64,000 bases of DNA from Amia ocellicauda (taxonomy: Eukaryota; Chordata; Actinopteri; Amiiformes; Amiidae): positions 7,909,405 to 7,973,404 of the forward strand of contig NC_089853.1 of the NCBI RefSeq assembly GCF_036373705.1. The letters run 5' to 3'. Position numbers and translations under genes: made by a program. The stretch's first letter is position 1; each line of letters opens with the position of its first letter. The notes under the pieces were generated by a model. The model did no database searches. It saw only the letters and a program-made list of their open reading frames with translations, and was not told the DNA's origin. This document shows, piece by piece, positions 38,995 through 48,971 of the stretch.

Positions 38995-39546
38995 CAGAAT
39001 CAGGGACATACGCTGAGAAAGTTCCACAGGCAGAAACTAACAGAGAGAAACAGATGGACAGAAATGGAGGCATTCACCGAGACAGAGAGAACGTGAGCCT
39101 GTGCAAGAGTGTGGACCTTGTATGTAAGTGTGCAGTGGAGTTTGAGTGTGCAAGAGTGTTAGTGCGTACCTTGCATACCAGTGTGCCCGAGAGTGCGTAC
39201 CTTGTGTGTCAGTATGAGCCTGGGTTTCCAGCCGTCTCTCTGGATCAGGTGCAGCCCCCCCGCCGACGTCCCCAGAGCCAGCCAGCGCCTGGACACGCCC
39301 ACACAGCTACACTGCAGCACATACAGTCACGCATGCACACAAAAGGAAGCCTTAAAAACATTGGCAAAAACACAAACAGAATCATCTAAACTGGAACAGT
39401 GTGTGCCATGTGTCGGAGTCAGGGCTCAGGGGTCATACCTTCAACCTGCTGGAGTCGAGCCGCAGCGCAGACAGCAGGCCATCGAGGGCGTCTCCTTCCG
39501 CCAGCGCATGGGTGCAGGACTCGGGCACAACGGGCACCCGGGCCAT
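27770..39546 (-). CDS. HPS5: HPS5, BLOC-2 complex subunit, 22 coding exons
   Basis: Subunit of BLOC-2 (with HPS3 and HPS6), which directs cargo to melanosomes and other lysosome-related organelles. Exons: 39546-39439, 39311-39201, 38959-38895, 38610-38418, 38229-38099, 37875-37663, 37504-37433, 37348-37260, 37111-36933, 36701-36543, 36250-36091, 35473-35359, 33146-32994, 32749-32678, 32389-31665, 31379-31259, 29957-29808, 29420-29301, 29006-28893, 28809-28703, 28594-28294, 27830-27770. Phases close: 1172 aa versus about 1129 in human. Diagnostic pieces are [68 protein letters not shown] and the terminal [10 protein letters not shown]. Residues 1 to about 387 form the WD40-like propeller; the rest is helical. 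Exon 15 (residues ~607-848) carries a long acidic low-complexity insert. The start has a strong GCGGCCATGG context. Confidence 0.96.
27890..28215. repeat. (CA)n-rich compound microsatellite, HPS5 last intron
   Basis: Repeated CACACA runs with ACTCTCTC interruptions fill most of the last HPS5 intron. They hold no gene. Confidence 0.85.
30102..31002 (-). mobile_element. Tc1-like element with internal deletion in an HPS5 intron
   Basis: Terminal inverted repeats begin CACCGATCAGCC(G/A)TAACAT and extend about 28 bp, differing at one base. They are flanked by TA target-site duplications (30102-30103 and 31001-31002); the element is about 897 bp. The minus-strand transposase relic starts with [13 protein letters not shown] (30854 down). 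It frameshifts near 30775, reads through a helix-turn-helix region and WSDES, then jumps straight to [19 protein letters not shown]. The segment with the second catalytic Asp is therefore deleted. It is non-autonomous and sits between HPS5 exons 16 and 17. Confidence 0.93.
31532..31552 (+). other. G-quadruplex-capable (GGGTCA)n run
   Basis: Four GGG tracts (31532, 31538, 31544, 31550) are separated by 3-nt TCA loops, the canonical intramolecular quadruplex spacing. It lies about 110 bp downstream of an HPS5 donor, on the strand that serves as transcription template. Confidence 0.7.
32400..32660. repeat. (GA)n and (GT)n microsatellites in an HPS5 intron
   Basis: A pure GA run (about 32400-32434) is followed by GT-rich sequence (32510-32660). 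The GA run abuts the exon-15 acceptor and supplies its pyrimidine tract on the minus strand. Confidence 0.85.
33200..35350. other. large HPS5 intron without recognised elements
   Basis: This is the intron between HPS5 exons 12 and 13. It contains CT-rich sequence (33780-33990) and ordinary unique sequence. I found no exon, RNA gene or transposon that I can support. Confidence 0.5.
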
Positions 39547-39634
39547 GGCCGCCCGCCTCTCTCTCTCTCTCTCTCTCTCTCCTCCACAAGGCCGCAGAGA
39601 GTTTCTCCTGAGACACGGGGGGGGGGGGGGGGGG
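39547..39634 (-). promoter_or_regulatory. HPS5: HPS5 5' UTR exon part with poly-C acceptor tract
   Basis: On the minus strand an 18-C run (39634-39617) leads into GTGTCTCAG and an exon starting at 39607. That exon carries a (GA)n run and then the GCGGCCATGG start. An upstream non-coding exon is therefore required. Confidence 0.6.
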
Positions 39635-40231
39635 CAGGCAGAGGTAGAGGGACAGGGTGAGATGGTTACTGCGGGACACAGAGAAACCCAGAAGCCCCCA
39701 TCTCTCTCTCTCTCTTTAAAAGGAGAAAGGGGTTTTGTGTATGCAGAGCTCTCTCTCTCTCTCTCTCTCCCCTTCTCGGAACACAACCTCCCACTCCCCT
39801 CCCCCCATCCTTGGTCTCCCTCTGCTTTCTGTGTAATAGTGTGTGTAGCCCTCACAGCTCTCTCTTTCTCTTTAAGCTTAAGTGTGTGTGTGTATCTGTG
39901 TGAGGGAGAGAGAGATAGACAGTTTGTGTGTGTCTCTCGCTTTTTGTCTAACTGCATGTATGGTTCTGTCTCCCTCTCTCTATTCAACTCAATTCAAAGC
40001 TATTGGCACATCTGACAGGAGCAGCACAGCCAAGGCAACACAGTGCACCATTCACATGTAGTAACAACCCCCCCCTCTCTCTCTCTCTCTATGCCCCCCC
40101 CTCCTCTCAGCAGGAATCACATGCCTCCATCACATTCCCTGTAAGATTGAGTTTGCATGACTCTGATTCCCCGCATTAGAGTCAGATGCTCTGGACATTC
40201 CAAAGCAAAAAGTACAAAAATCCAGTCAGAC

Positions 40232-40560
40232 TGTGTGTGTGTGTGGGTGTGTGTGTGTGTGTGTGTGTGTGTGGGGGGGGGGGGTCCTGTGAACCATTAA
40301 AATGCACGTGCTCTGCTTTAGCAATGTAATCACTTTATGGCCAAGACTAACAAAACCGTTTTAAAACGACCATTCCGGCTTTACCGTGCAAACACTGGCT
40401 CTATAAGGAAATACAGAACAAAGATGTGGTATGGGACACGTCTGAATGTTCATTACATTTGGCTTCTAATATAGTACATTAAAAAAACAAGACTAAACAA
40501 CTGCAACAACAACAACAACAACAATAATAATAATAATAATAATAATAATAGCATCCATGT
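40232..40560. repeat. (GT)n-G10 and (CAA)n(TAA)n microsatellites
   Basis: A GT repeat ending in a G10 run lies at about 40232-40284. Compound CAA and TAA triplets lie at about 40500-40551. Both are upstream of the HPS5 coding start. Confidence 0.85.
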
Positions 40561-40799
40561 TAGTGCACAGTTGCTTTTAAAAGTTAACTAAAACACATAA
40601 CGTATATGGTGGGTGTCATTCCTGTGCAGTCTGACACATTCCTGCTGCCATTCCCACCGCAGTGACAACCCCACCGCGCAGCGCACATTCCCGGGGAGCG
40701 CTGGCACTGGCATCGGCCCTGCCTCATCATCACCATACATACAGCTACAGCAAGCAGCAATATAGAGACCAGGTGCAGTTTTGTAGAGAGTCTAACACA

Positions 40800-43400
40800 T
40801 CGCAACACGCAACTGCGGTGACTGCGCAGTAACCCGGGAGTGAAGGAGGGCGGGCAGGGAGGGACAGACGCGCTGGAATTTCACATCACGGGACAGGCAG
40901 GGTGAGGGTGACGTAGAAGCACCCACAGCAACTGCTCACCTTTCTGGAGCTGTCTGTACTGTATTATGCTTGGCGGTGGTGGTGGTGGTGGTGATAGCAG
41001 TAGTAGTAGGTTTGACACTAAATTAATACAAATGCAACTTGTATCAGTTGAATTAGTCCCGTCTGTCTGCATCTCTTGAGGGAAGCCATCCAGGTGTTAA
41101 TGAACGAAAAACCAGCAAACTCCTCAGTCCAATAAAACAGACAAACCCCCGGCAGCCCAGCGCACAGCAGCCCGGTCCGGTCGGGTCCGGAGCGGTGAAT
41201 CACACTGGCTCGCTCGGACTTCAATAGCACCAGCAATGGGGTAACAATCACAGTCACAATGTATCCGCTCACCCTGGCAGCGGCGCAGAGAGGGGCGCAG
41301 GCAGGGGCGCAGGCAGCGGCGCAGAGAGGGGCGCAGGGCAGGGGCGCAGGGCAGCGGCGCAGGCAGGGGCGCAGAGAGGGGCGCAGGCAGGGGCGCAGGC
41401 AGGGGCGCAGGGCAGCGGCGCAGGCAGGGGCGCAGAGAGGGGCGCAGGCAGGGGCGCAGGCAGCGGCGCAGAGAGGGGCGCAGGGCAGGGGCGCAGGCAG
41501 GGGCGCAGGGCAGCGGCGCAGGCAGGGGCGCAGAGAGGGGCGCAGAGAGGGGCGCAGGCAGGGGCGCAGGCAGGGGCGCAGGGCAGCGGCGCAGGCAGGG
41601 GCGCAGAGAGGGGCGCAGGCAGGGGCGCAGGCAGCGGCGCAGAGAGGGGCGCAGGGCAGGGGCGCAGGCAGGGGCGCAGGGCAGCGGCGCAGGCAGGGGC
41701 GCAGAGAGGGGCGCAGAGAGGGGCGCAGGCAGGGGCGCAGGCAGGGGCGCAGAGAGGGGCGCAGGGCAGGGGCGCAGGCAGGGGCGCAGGGCAGGGGCGC
41801 AGGCAGGGGCGCAGGCAGGGGCGCAGGGACCCTCTCTTACGGCCCCGGGCTCCCGGACAGAGGCTGCTGCGCCGCTCAAACAAATCACTGTACCCGGCTG
41901 ACAGCTCCGGAAACTTGAGCTATATTTTTGCAACAACAGCAAAAACGGCTCCCCCACCTACCTTACATTACAAGCCCCTTCCGCTGGCTGTCATGGTGGA
42001 GGTCCTGTGCTGTGGCTGTGTGTGTAGACGCACCTGGGTCTGCAGGCTACAGGGAGGCTCCCAGTCCGGCCAGAGGAAACCCGGATAGAGGAATTCCCCT
42101 GCGGTGCTGCGGTCCTGCGGCGCCGGCGTGTCTCTCCGCCCGCCCGCCTGTCTGCCTCTATCGGCGTTTCCTACTCACTGGCCCCGGCCGGGACTACTTG
42201 CTCATGTCAGCCTTCACTCCGCTCACATGCCTGTGCCCGGGGCGGAGGGATACACTCCTCTCCAGCCTCCAACTGGCGTGTGTGTGTCAGTGCGGCCCCG
42301 GGGCCAATGTGCGCACAGTGCGGGACTAGGGGTGCCTGGCTTGTGCTTCAGCCGGCTTTAACAGCACATTTATACATCTATATGAATTGTACATACATAG
42401 GCTACAGTACATAGCCATACATATGTATAGCAAGCAAATGCATGCTTAATCTGTATTACACAGGTTAGTTACGTACCACTTTGACTTAATATGCAATACC
42501 TTTTCCTTGACCTTCCAGTGACCAGTTTTCTCTTGTCTGATACATTGGTGACGTACTTGTTGAATTGCTAAACTCGTTTGAGGGCCAACCACCATCTGAT
42601 GGAAATAAACTACGAGTTCCCCATGTACACTGCTGTGGGTCAGGCTTTGTGTTGCTCTCCTCTCCACAGTTTTGCAGACTGCATGTATTATTTGTGGTGA
42701 TAGTAGTTTTTCTATTAAAATTACAGCGGCAGCTCGACTTGTTTCCTCCATTCTTGTTTTCCCAACTAACTAAAACGTACTTCTCCTATCTGGTTTCTCG
42801 ATCTCAGTGTAGAGAGCGCAATGATAGTGATAATGTCCCTCACGGCGCCTCACGGGGGGAGGGGGTTGATTGCAACTGTGTAACTGCAGCTACAGACTGC
42901 GCAGGACTGCGGTGTGTCGCAACTGTAACGAGCTGCCGCTACAGTCCGTGCGCATCTGCAACGTGACTAAGACGCGTCAAAGTTGCTGTTCGTGTTCGTT
43001 TCGTGTTGCTAGATTGATTGATTGATTGATTGATTGGCTGTCTTACCTACTGATGTACGCTGAGCGTCTTTATCCTTCACATGAATCCCTGATAGCTTCG
43101 CCGGCTGCGCTGCTGTCCTGCCCGGATAGAGATATCGATTGAAACCGGATAGTCGGCGAGCCCTGGCGATCAAAGCGCATCTGCAAGGTTGACGTAATAC
43201 GGGGTGAAGCTGCGAGGTCGGGCAGTTTGGCCTCGGTGCGTCCGACTGCTTTGCGGTGTTTTTAGCGCAGTGCCGCCCGACGCTGCACTGGGCGCACTGG
43301 GGACAGACAGGGCTGCCGGGATGAGAGCAGCACAACTGGGCAACCATGAACTCCTCCACCTCCCACACGATCAATACAACCGACCAGCGGCGCACTTTAA
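40800..43400 (-). promoter_or_regulatory. HPS5: candidate HPS5 upstream promoter / non-coding exon region
   Basis: CpG-rich segments occur at about 40830-40870, 41150-42320 and 43060-43340. Minus-strand donors that could end a 5' non-coding exon are near 43046 (CAGTAG then GTAAGA), 42177 (GTGAGTAGG) and 41270. I cannot choose between them. A (GATT)n microsatellite lies at about 43012-43037. No protein gene is recognisable here or in 43400-44580. Confidence 0.35.
41276..41826. repeat. GC-rich minisatellite GGGGCGCAGGCA/GGGGCGCAGAGA
   Basis: Some 45 short units of 12-15 bp are built on GGGGCGCAG followed by GCA, AGA or GGCAGC. Longer composite blocks of about 190 bp recur (41350, 41540 and 41690 regions). 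Each unit has one or two CpGs, and it lies in the CpG-rich zone upstream of HPS5. Ala/Pro/Arg/Cys-rich frames on both strands are repeat shadows. A consensus donor on the minus strand (CAGG then GTGAGC, near 41270) abuts the array. Confidence 0.9.
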
Positions 43401-44597
43401 CTGAGCGAATAAATCATATATATCAAACAAGTGAACAGTTGTTGTTTTTAATATCTCGGGTTATTAAAAATACACCTCTGCATTATGTTTAAGCGTGTCT
43501 TCACTGTAATACAGGTGTCACTGTTCACCCCCCGCCTCCAGCCTTCAGCGTGAAGAAACGCAATTGCGCGCACCTCTGCCTCTCCGTCGGTCCGCACGCA
43601 CGTTTCTCAACCTCTTTCCCTGCTATTTTGTGAAAAAAATGCGCGCCCTCTGCTCGGTTTTCTCGAAAAGGGAAGTATATAAAGTGAAAAGCAACAAAAT
43701 GCGGAACAAATATCACAAGAAAAGAAGCGTTGAACCCTGTACTCTTTACCCCCCCAACACCAGCACCGACAGCAGGCGCGCAGTCCGGGAAACAGGACTC
43801 AATCTGAATACTACTACCAGCGTCCGAGATTAAACCTCAAACTGTGGTTCTAATAAACCCGGATTGGTAGATTTCTAGGCTGCTTCCTAATTGTGTTTTT
43901 AATGTTTGATTAAACGTTTTTCCTACATTCAGCAAAAGATACCAAGGAAAACAGAAACCGACAAGAATAAACACTGAGGTAAATCTGTCCTGAGGAGCAG
44001 GGATGTGCGCTGACACCGAGTGCCATGTGTAAAACTGAGCTAACAAAAGTATATACAGATTCATACAGATTAATTATTGTAACATAGGGTGGGGGGGTTG
44101 TCTCTTGAACTTGACCATAGTTTTATGAATACAGGCCAGACTGAGAGGGTGTGCAGTGGAGAGAGGGAGAGAGAGAGGGGCTCACAGTCCACAACACCCC
44201 TCCCCTCGAAGATCAGAGAGAGCCAAAGGATGCGTAGTGCTTATGTCCTCCCTGCCTCAGACCCACAGTGCTGCAGGGCTGATGTGCAGCTCTCTGGAAA
44301 ACTTCTACAGTGCTGCTGATGGTCTCAGTGCTTCAGTCCCTCCCTCCCTGTCCCTCTCTACAGCGGCGAATGCCCCTCAGCGTCTCTGTGGCAGGGCTGT
44401 GAGCACCTCGTCTGTCAGGGGAATCTGCCATTTCAGTTTGTCGTGTATGTCTTTCTGTGCCCTGCAGGTCTAAGATCCCAGCGCAGGGGCCACCACAGCC
44501 TTCCACAGACACACGCACACAGACTCATACGTGCACAGAGACACACACAGACACGTCCCAAACCCCGAGTATGGTCAATGTCCTTTACAGCACGTTC

Positions 44598-44618
44598 TTT
44601 ATTTATTTATTTATTTAT
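44598..44618 (-). terminator. GTF2H1: GTF2H1 polyadenylation signals
   Basis: Overlapping minus-strand AATAAA hexamers (TTTATTTATT on plus) lie about 510-530 bp beyond the GTF2H1 stop. They fix the likely 3' end near 44580. Confidence 0.6.
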
Positions 44619-45124
44619 TTAAAAAACAAAAATGAAACAAAACAAAGAAACATTTATAATTGTGTTTTGTATAATTATAACTTTTGTAATCTCTAGGAGA
44701 GACAGAAAAAAACCTCCCTCCTTCCTTCCCTCTCTCTCCTTCCCTCCCTCCTTCTCACTCTCAGTGTCTATATTTGTGTGCAAACCTCAGGGAAGAGAAA
44801 ACATCAGAACTGAAGAGAATATAAATTAAAAAGAAAAGAAAAACAAACAACAAATAAACGCTGGCGGGTTTCCTGTCCACCTCTGCAGATCTGTGTCGAC
44901 TTGTGACACCCATCATCTCTTCATCCCTCCATCTCTCCATCCCGACACTCCTAAAAATCTCTTGTTCCCAGGAATTTAAAACCGAGAGGGTCTGTTTTTC
45001 CTGACACAGCAGCTGTGGCAAAATCTTCCTTCCTTCCCACGCGTCAGGAGTTGCGTCTCCATGTCCCTCCTCTTCCTCCTGTAGTCCGTCTCTCCTCTCT
45101 CTCTCTCCTCCTCCTCCTCCTCTC

Positions 45125-45487
45125 TCAGGTCTTCCTCATCATGCGGCGAGTCTGCCAGCCGTGAAACTTGTTGTACGCCGTCTGCAGCATCTCCTCCAGG
45201 TGAGCGGTCAGCTGGTATAGGAAACAAACATCAATAACAACAACTCACACACAGACAGTGAGCTTGAGAGCTGGGCTGTGGGGGGTTGTGTAGTTCAGTG
45301 AAATTGTCCAGAGGTATAGGGAGAGAGGGAGCGAGGGAGCGAGAGAGGGCACTCACATTCGTACTGAAGTACTGCCGGTGCACTTTGTCCTGAAACGGGC
45401 GCAGCTTGGTCCCCTGGAACCTCTCCAGGTTGCTCCTCATCTTCACCACCTGTGTGCCAGACAAGAGAATGTACATGTGCAATGTTG

Positions 45488-45518
<31 letters not shown>

Positions 45519-45695
45519 CTGCGCAGGGCAGCCCTCACCTTGTCCTCCAGGAAGGGCGTGTTGACGGGGAAGCAGGTCCAGAAGTGGCGCAGCAGCTCCC
45601 CGGCCGCAGTGTACAGGTGCTTGAGCTCGGCCTGCAGCTCGCCGGGCACCAGCTCTGCAACAGACACGGGGTCAGACACCGCAGGGTGAGAGAGA

Positions 45696-45727
<32 letters not shown>

Positions 45728-47547
45728 GAGTGTGTGTGTGTGTGTGTGTGTGTGAATGAGAGAGTGTGTGTGTGTGTGTGCGTTAGCTTGTGTACACACA
45801 GACGCATGCACTCACTCACGCATGCGCACGCACACGCACACACACGCACTCGTGTGCTGATGATATTCTGTATGAACACGAACACAAACTGTTTCATTAT
45901 CACTGTGTCGCTGTTCACTGCTGATGGGTGGGAGAGGCTCACGGTTTATGGCTTGTTGTGTGCCCCCCTGCATCAGCACCCCCCCAGGGGACAGGGCAGC
46001 GATGGCAGTGCTGGCTGTGCTGCTGGACAGGACCTGGAGAGAGGGGAGAGGGGAGAGGCTCAGGCCTGCGGAGGAGGGCTCTGGAAAACAAGTGAACTAC
46101 CAAGTACAACAACAGAGAGCAACAATACTAAACACATATACACTCACCTAAAGGATTATTAGGAACACCATACTAATACTGTGTTTGACCCCCTTTCGCC
46201 TTCAGAACTGCCTTAATTCTACGTGGCATTGATTCAACAAGGTGCTGAAAGCATTCTTTAGAAATGTTGGCCCATATTGATAGGACAGCATCTTGCAGTT
46301 GATGGAGATTTGTGGGATGCACATCCAGGGCACGAAGCTCCCTTTCCACCACATCCCAAAGATGCTCTATTGGGTTGAGATCTGGTGACTGTGGGGGCCA
46401 GTTTAGTACAGTGAACTCATTGTCATGTTCAAGAAACCAATGTGAAATGATTCGACCTTTGTGACATGGTGCATTATCCTGCTGGAAGTAGCCATCAGAG
46501 GATGGGTACATGGTGGTCATAAAGGGATGGACATGGTCAGAAACAATGCTCAGGTAGGCCGTGGCATTTAAACGATGCCCAATTGGCACCAAGGGGCCTA
46601 AAGTGTGCCAAGAAAACATCCCCCACACCATTACACCACCACCACCAGCCTGCACAGTGGTAACAAGGCATGATGGATCCATGTTCTCATTCTGTTTACG
46701 CCAAATTCTGACTCTACCATCTGAATGTCTCAACAGAAATCGAGACTCATCAGACCAGGCAACTTTTTTCCAGTCTTCAACTGTCCAATTTTGGTGAGCT
46801 TGTGCAAATTTTAGCCTCTTTTTCCTATTTGTAGTGGAGATGAGTGGTACCCGGTGGGGTCTTCTGCTGTTGTAGCCCATCCGCCTCAAGGTTGTACATG
46901 TTGTGGCTTCACAAATGCTTTGCTGCATACCTCGGTTGTAACGAGTGGTTATTTCAGTCAAAGTTGCTCTTCTATCAGCTTGAATCAGTCGGCCCATTCT
47001 CCTCTGACCTCTAGCATCAACAAGACATTTTCGCCCACAGGACTGCCGCATACTGGATGTTTTTCCCTTTTCACACCATTCTTTGTAAACCCTAGAAATG
47101 GTTGTGCGTGAAAATCCCAGTAACTGAGCAGATTGTGAAATACTCAGACCGGCCCGTCTGGCACCAACAACCATGCCACGCTCAAAATTGCTTAAATCAC
47201 CTTTCTTTCCCATTCAGACATTCAGTTTGGAGTTCAGGAGATTGTCTTGACCAGGACCACACCCCTAAATGCACTGAAGCAACTGCCATGTGATTGGTTG
47301 GTTAGATAATTGCATTAATGAGAAATTGAACAGGTGTTCCTAATAATCCTTTAGGTGAGTGTATAACACACGCACACGCACACAGGCACTGAGCTGCAGC
47401 TGTACCTGAGTGAGACTTGGCTTGTAGGCGGCCATTTCATGCCGGATGCAGTTGAGAGAATTAATGATGTCCTGGCTGGTGGCGTACTGCTGGGACTGCA
47501 CTGGGATCGGACCGTGGGAATACCTGCGGGGGGGGTGAGGGAGAGAA

Positions 47548-47601
<54 letters not shown>

Positions 47602-48017
47602 AGCTAACATTCGTACTGAAGTATTGCAGGTTTGTCCCCTGAAACCCCTCCAGTGAGAGACAGATGGGGAGGGGAGGAGAGAGAGAGCGGTAGAGGAGGG
47701 AGAACAATGCAGCGATGGGACAGCCTAAGGAGTCGGACAGTCGCACAGTTCCTAGCTGCCTGGCTCCGCCCCGGCCTGGCACACTGCTCCTCCAGCCCTC
47801 ATTGCAGGCCCGGCTGACCGCCGGCTCAGACCAGAGAAGAGCTGCGGCTCAGAGACCCGCCAATATGTGACAGTATCCCCTTAACGGGTGTGCCCAGATG
47901 TGCCAGCTGTGTCAGTCTTACCTGTCTGATTTTTTCAGTTTGAGCGCGACGGTCTTTTTTCCGTTATCCCTCTGCAGGTCCTCGTAGTCTATGGCTTCCT
48001 GTAGCTTCACCTGCTCC

Positions 48018-48079
<62 letters not shown>

Positions 48080-48202
48080 GAGACACACACACACAGTGAG
48101 ACACACAGGCTTACACTCCCACACAGCCAGCCAGCGAGAGCCGGGAAACTGTTGTCATTCTGGTATACATCTGTAAAACTAAAGAGTGTGCGCGCGTGTG
48201 TG

Positions 48203-48234
<32 letters not shown>

Positions 48235-48738
48235 ATGTGCTTGTGTGTGTATACAGACCCTCACAGTGTCAGTGCAGACCCTGAATGCTGTACCTTCTTG
48301 ACTGGCGGCTGGAAGAAGTCTGAGTCTCTGGAGTTCCCATCAGTGCTGCTGGTCTCACTGGCCTGGTCATTCAGCACGTCACTGGACACGGACGGATGGA
48401 CGGACGGACAGAGAGAGTGTGCTTTAAGTATATGGCACATACATTTTTCATATAAAAATAAACAACACGGACCTCTCTTCACTCGGGTGTCTAACAATAA
48501 CACTGTTTCTCCCTCCCTCCCCAGCCCCAGACCCTCTCGCTCTCACTGGCGTCTCAGCCCGGCGGCCAGCACCATGGCACTGTGGTGGTTGAAGCGCTTG
48601 ATGATGGCGGCGTTGCTGCTCTCCTTCACGGAGCGGCTGCCCTGGGAGGTGGACGGGCCGCTGGACACGCCATAGCCCTGGGGACAACACAGGGACACAC
48701 AGAGTCAGAGAGACACAGAGACAGACAGTCACACAGGG

Positions 48739-48776
<38 letters not shown>

Positions 48777-48940
48777 ACACAGAGAGTGAGAGAGACACAG
48801 AGAGACAGTCACACAGGGACACACAGAGTGAGCGAGAGACAGGGACACAGAGAGACAGTCACACAGGGACACAGAGTGAGAGAGAGACAGAGACACACAG
48901 GGACAAAGAGAAAGAGAGAGACAGGGACACAGACACACAG

Positions 48941-48971
<31 letters not shown>

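Noticed and set aside
41124..41957. Long Ala/Pro/Arg/Cys-rich frames on both strands
   Set aside because: They are products of the GGGGCGCAG minisatellite. No homologous domain or splice structure was found.
42446..42751. A 101-codon minus-strand frame upstream of HPS5
   Set aside because: No recognisable family, no splice context, ordinary composition for random open sequence of this length.
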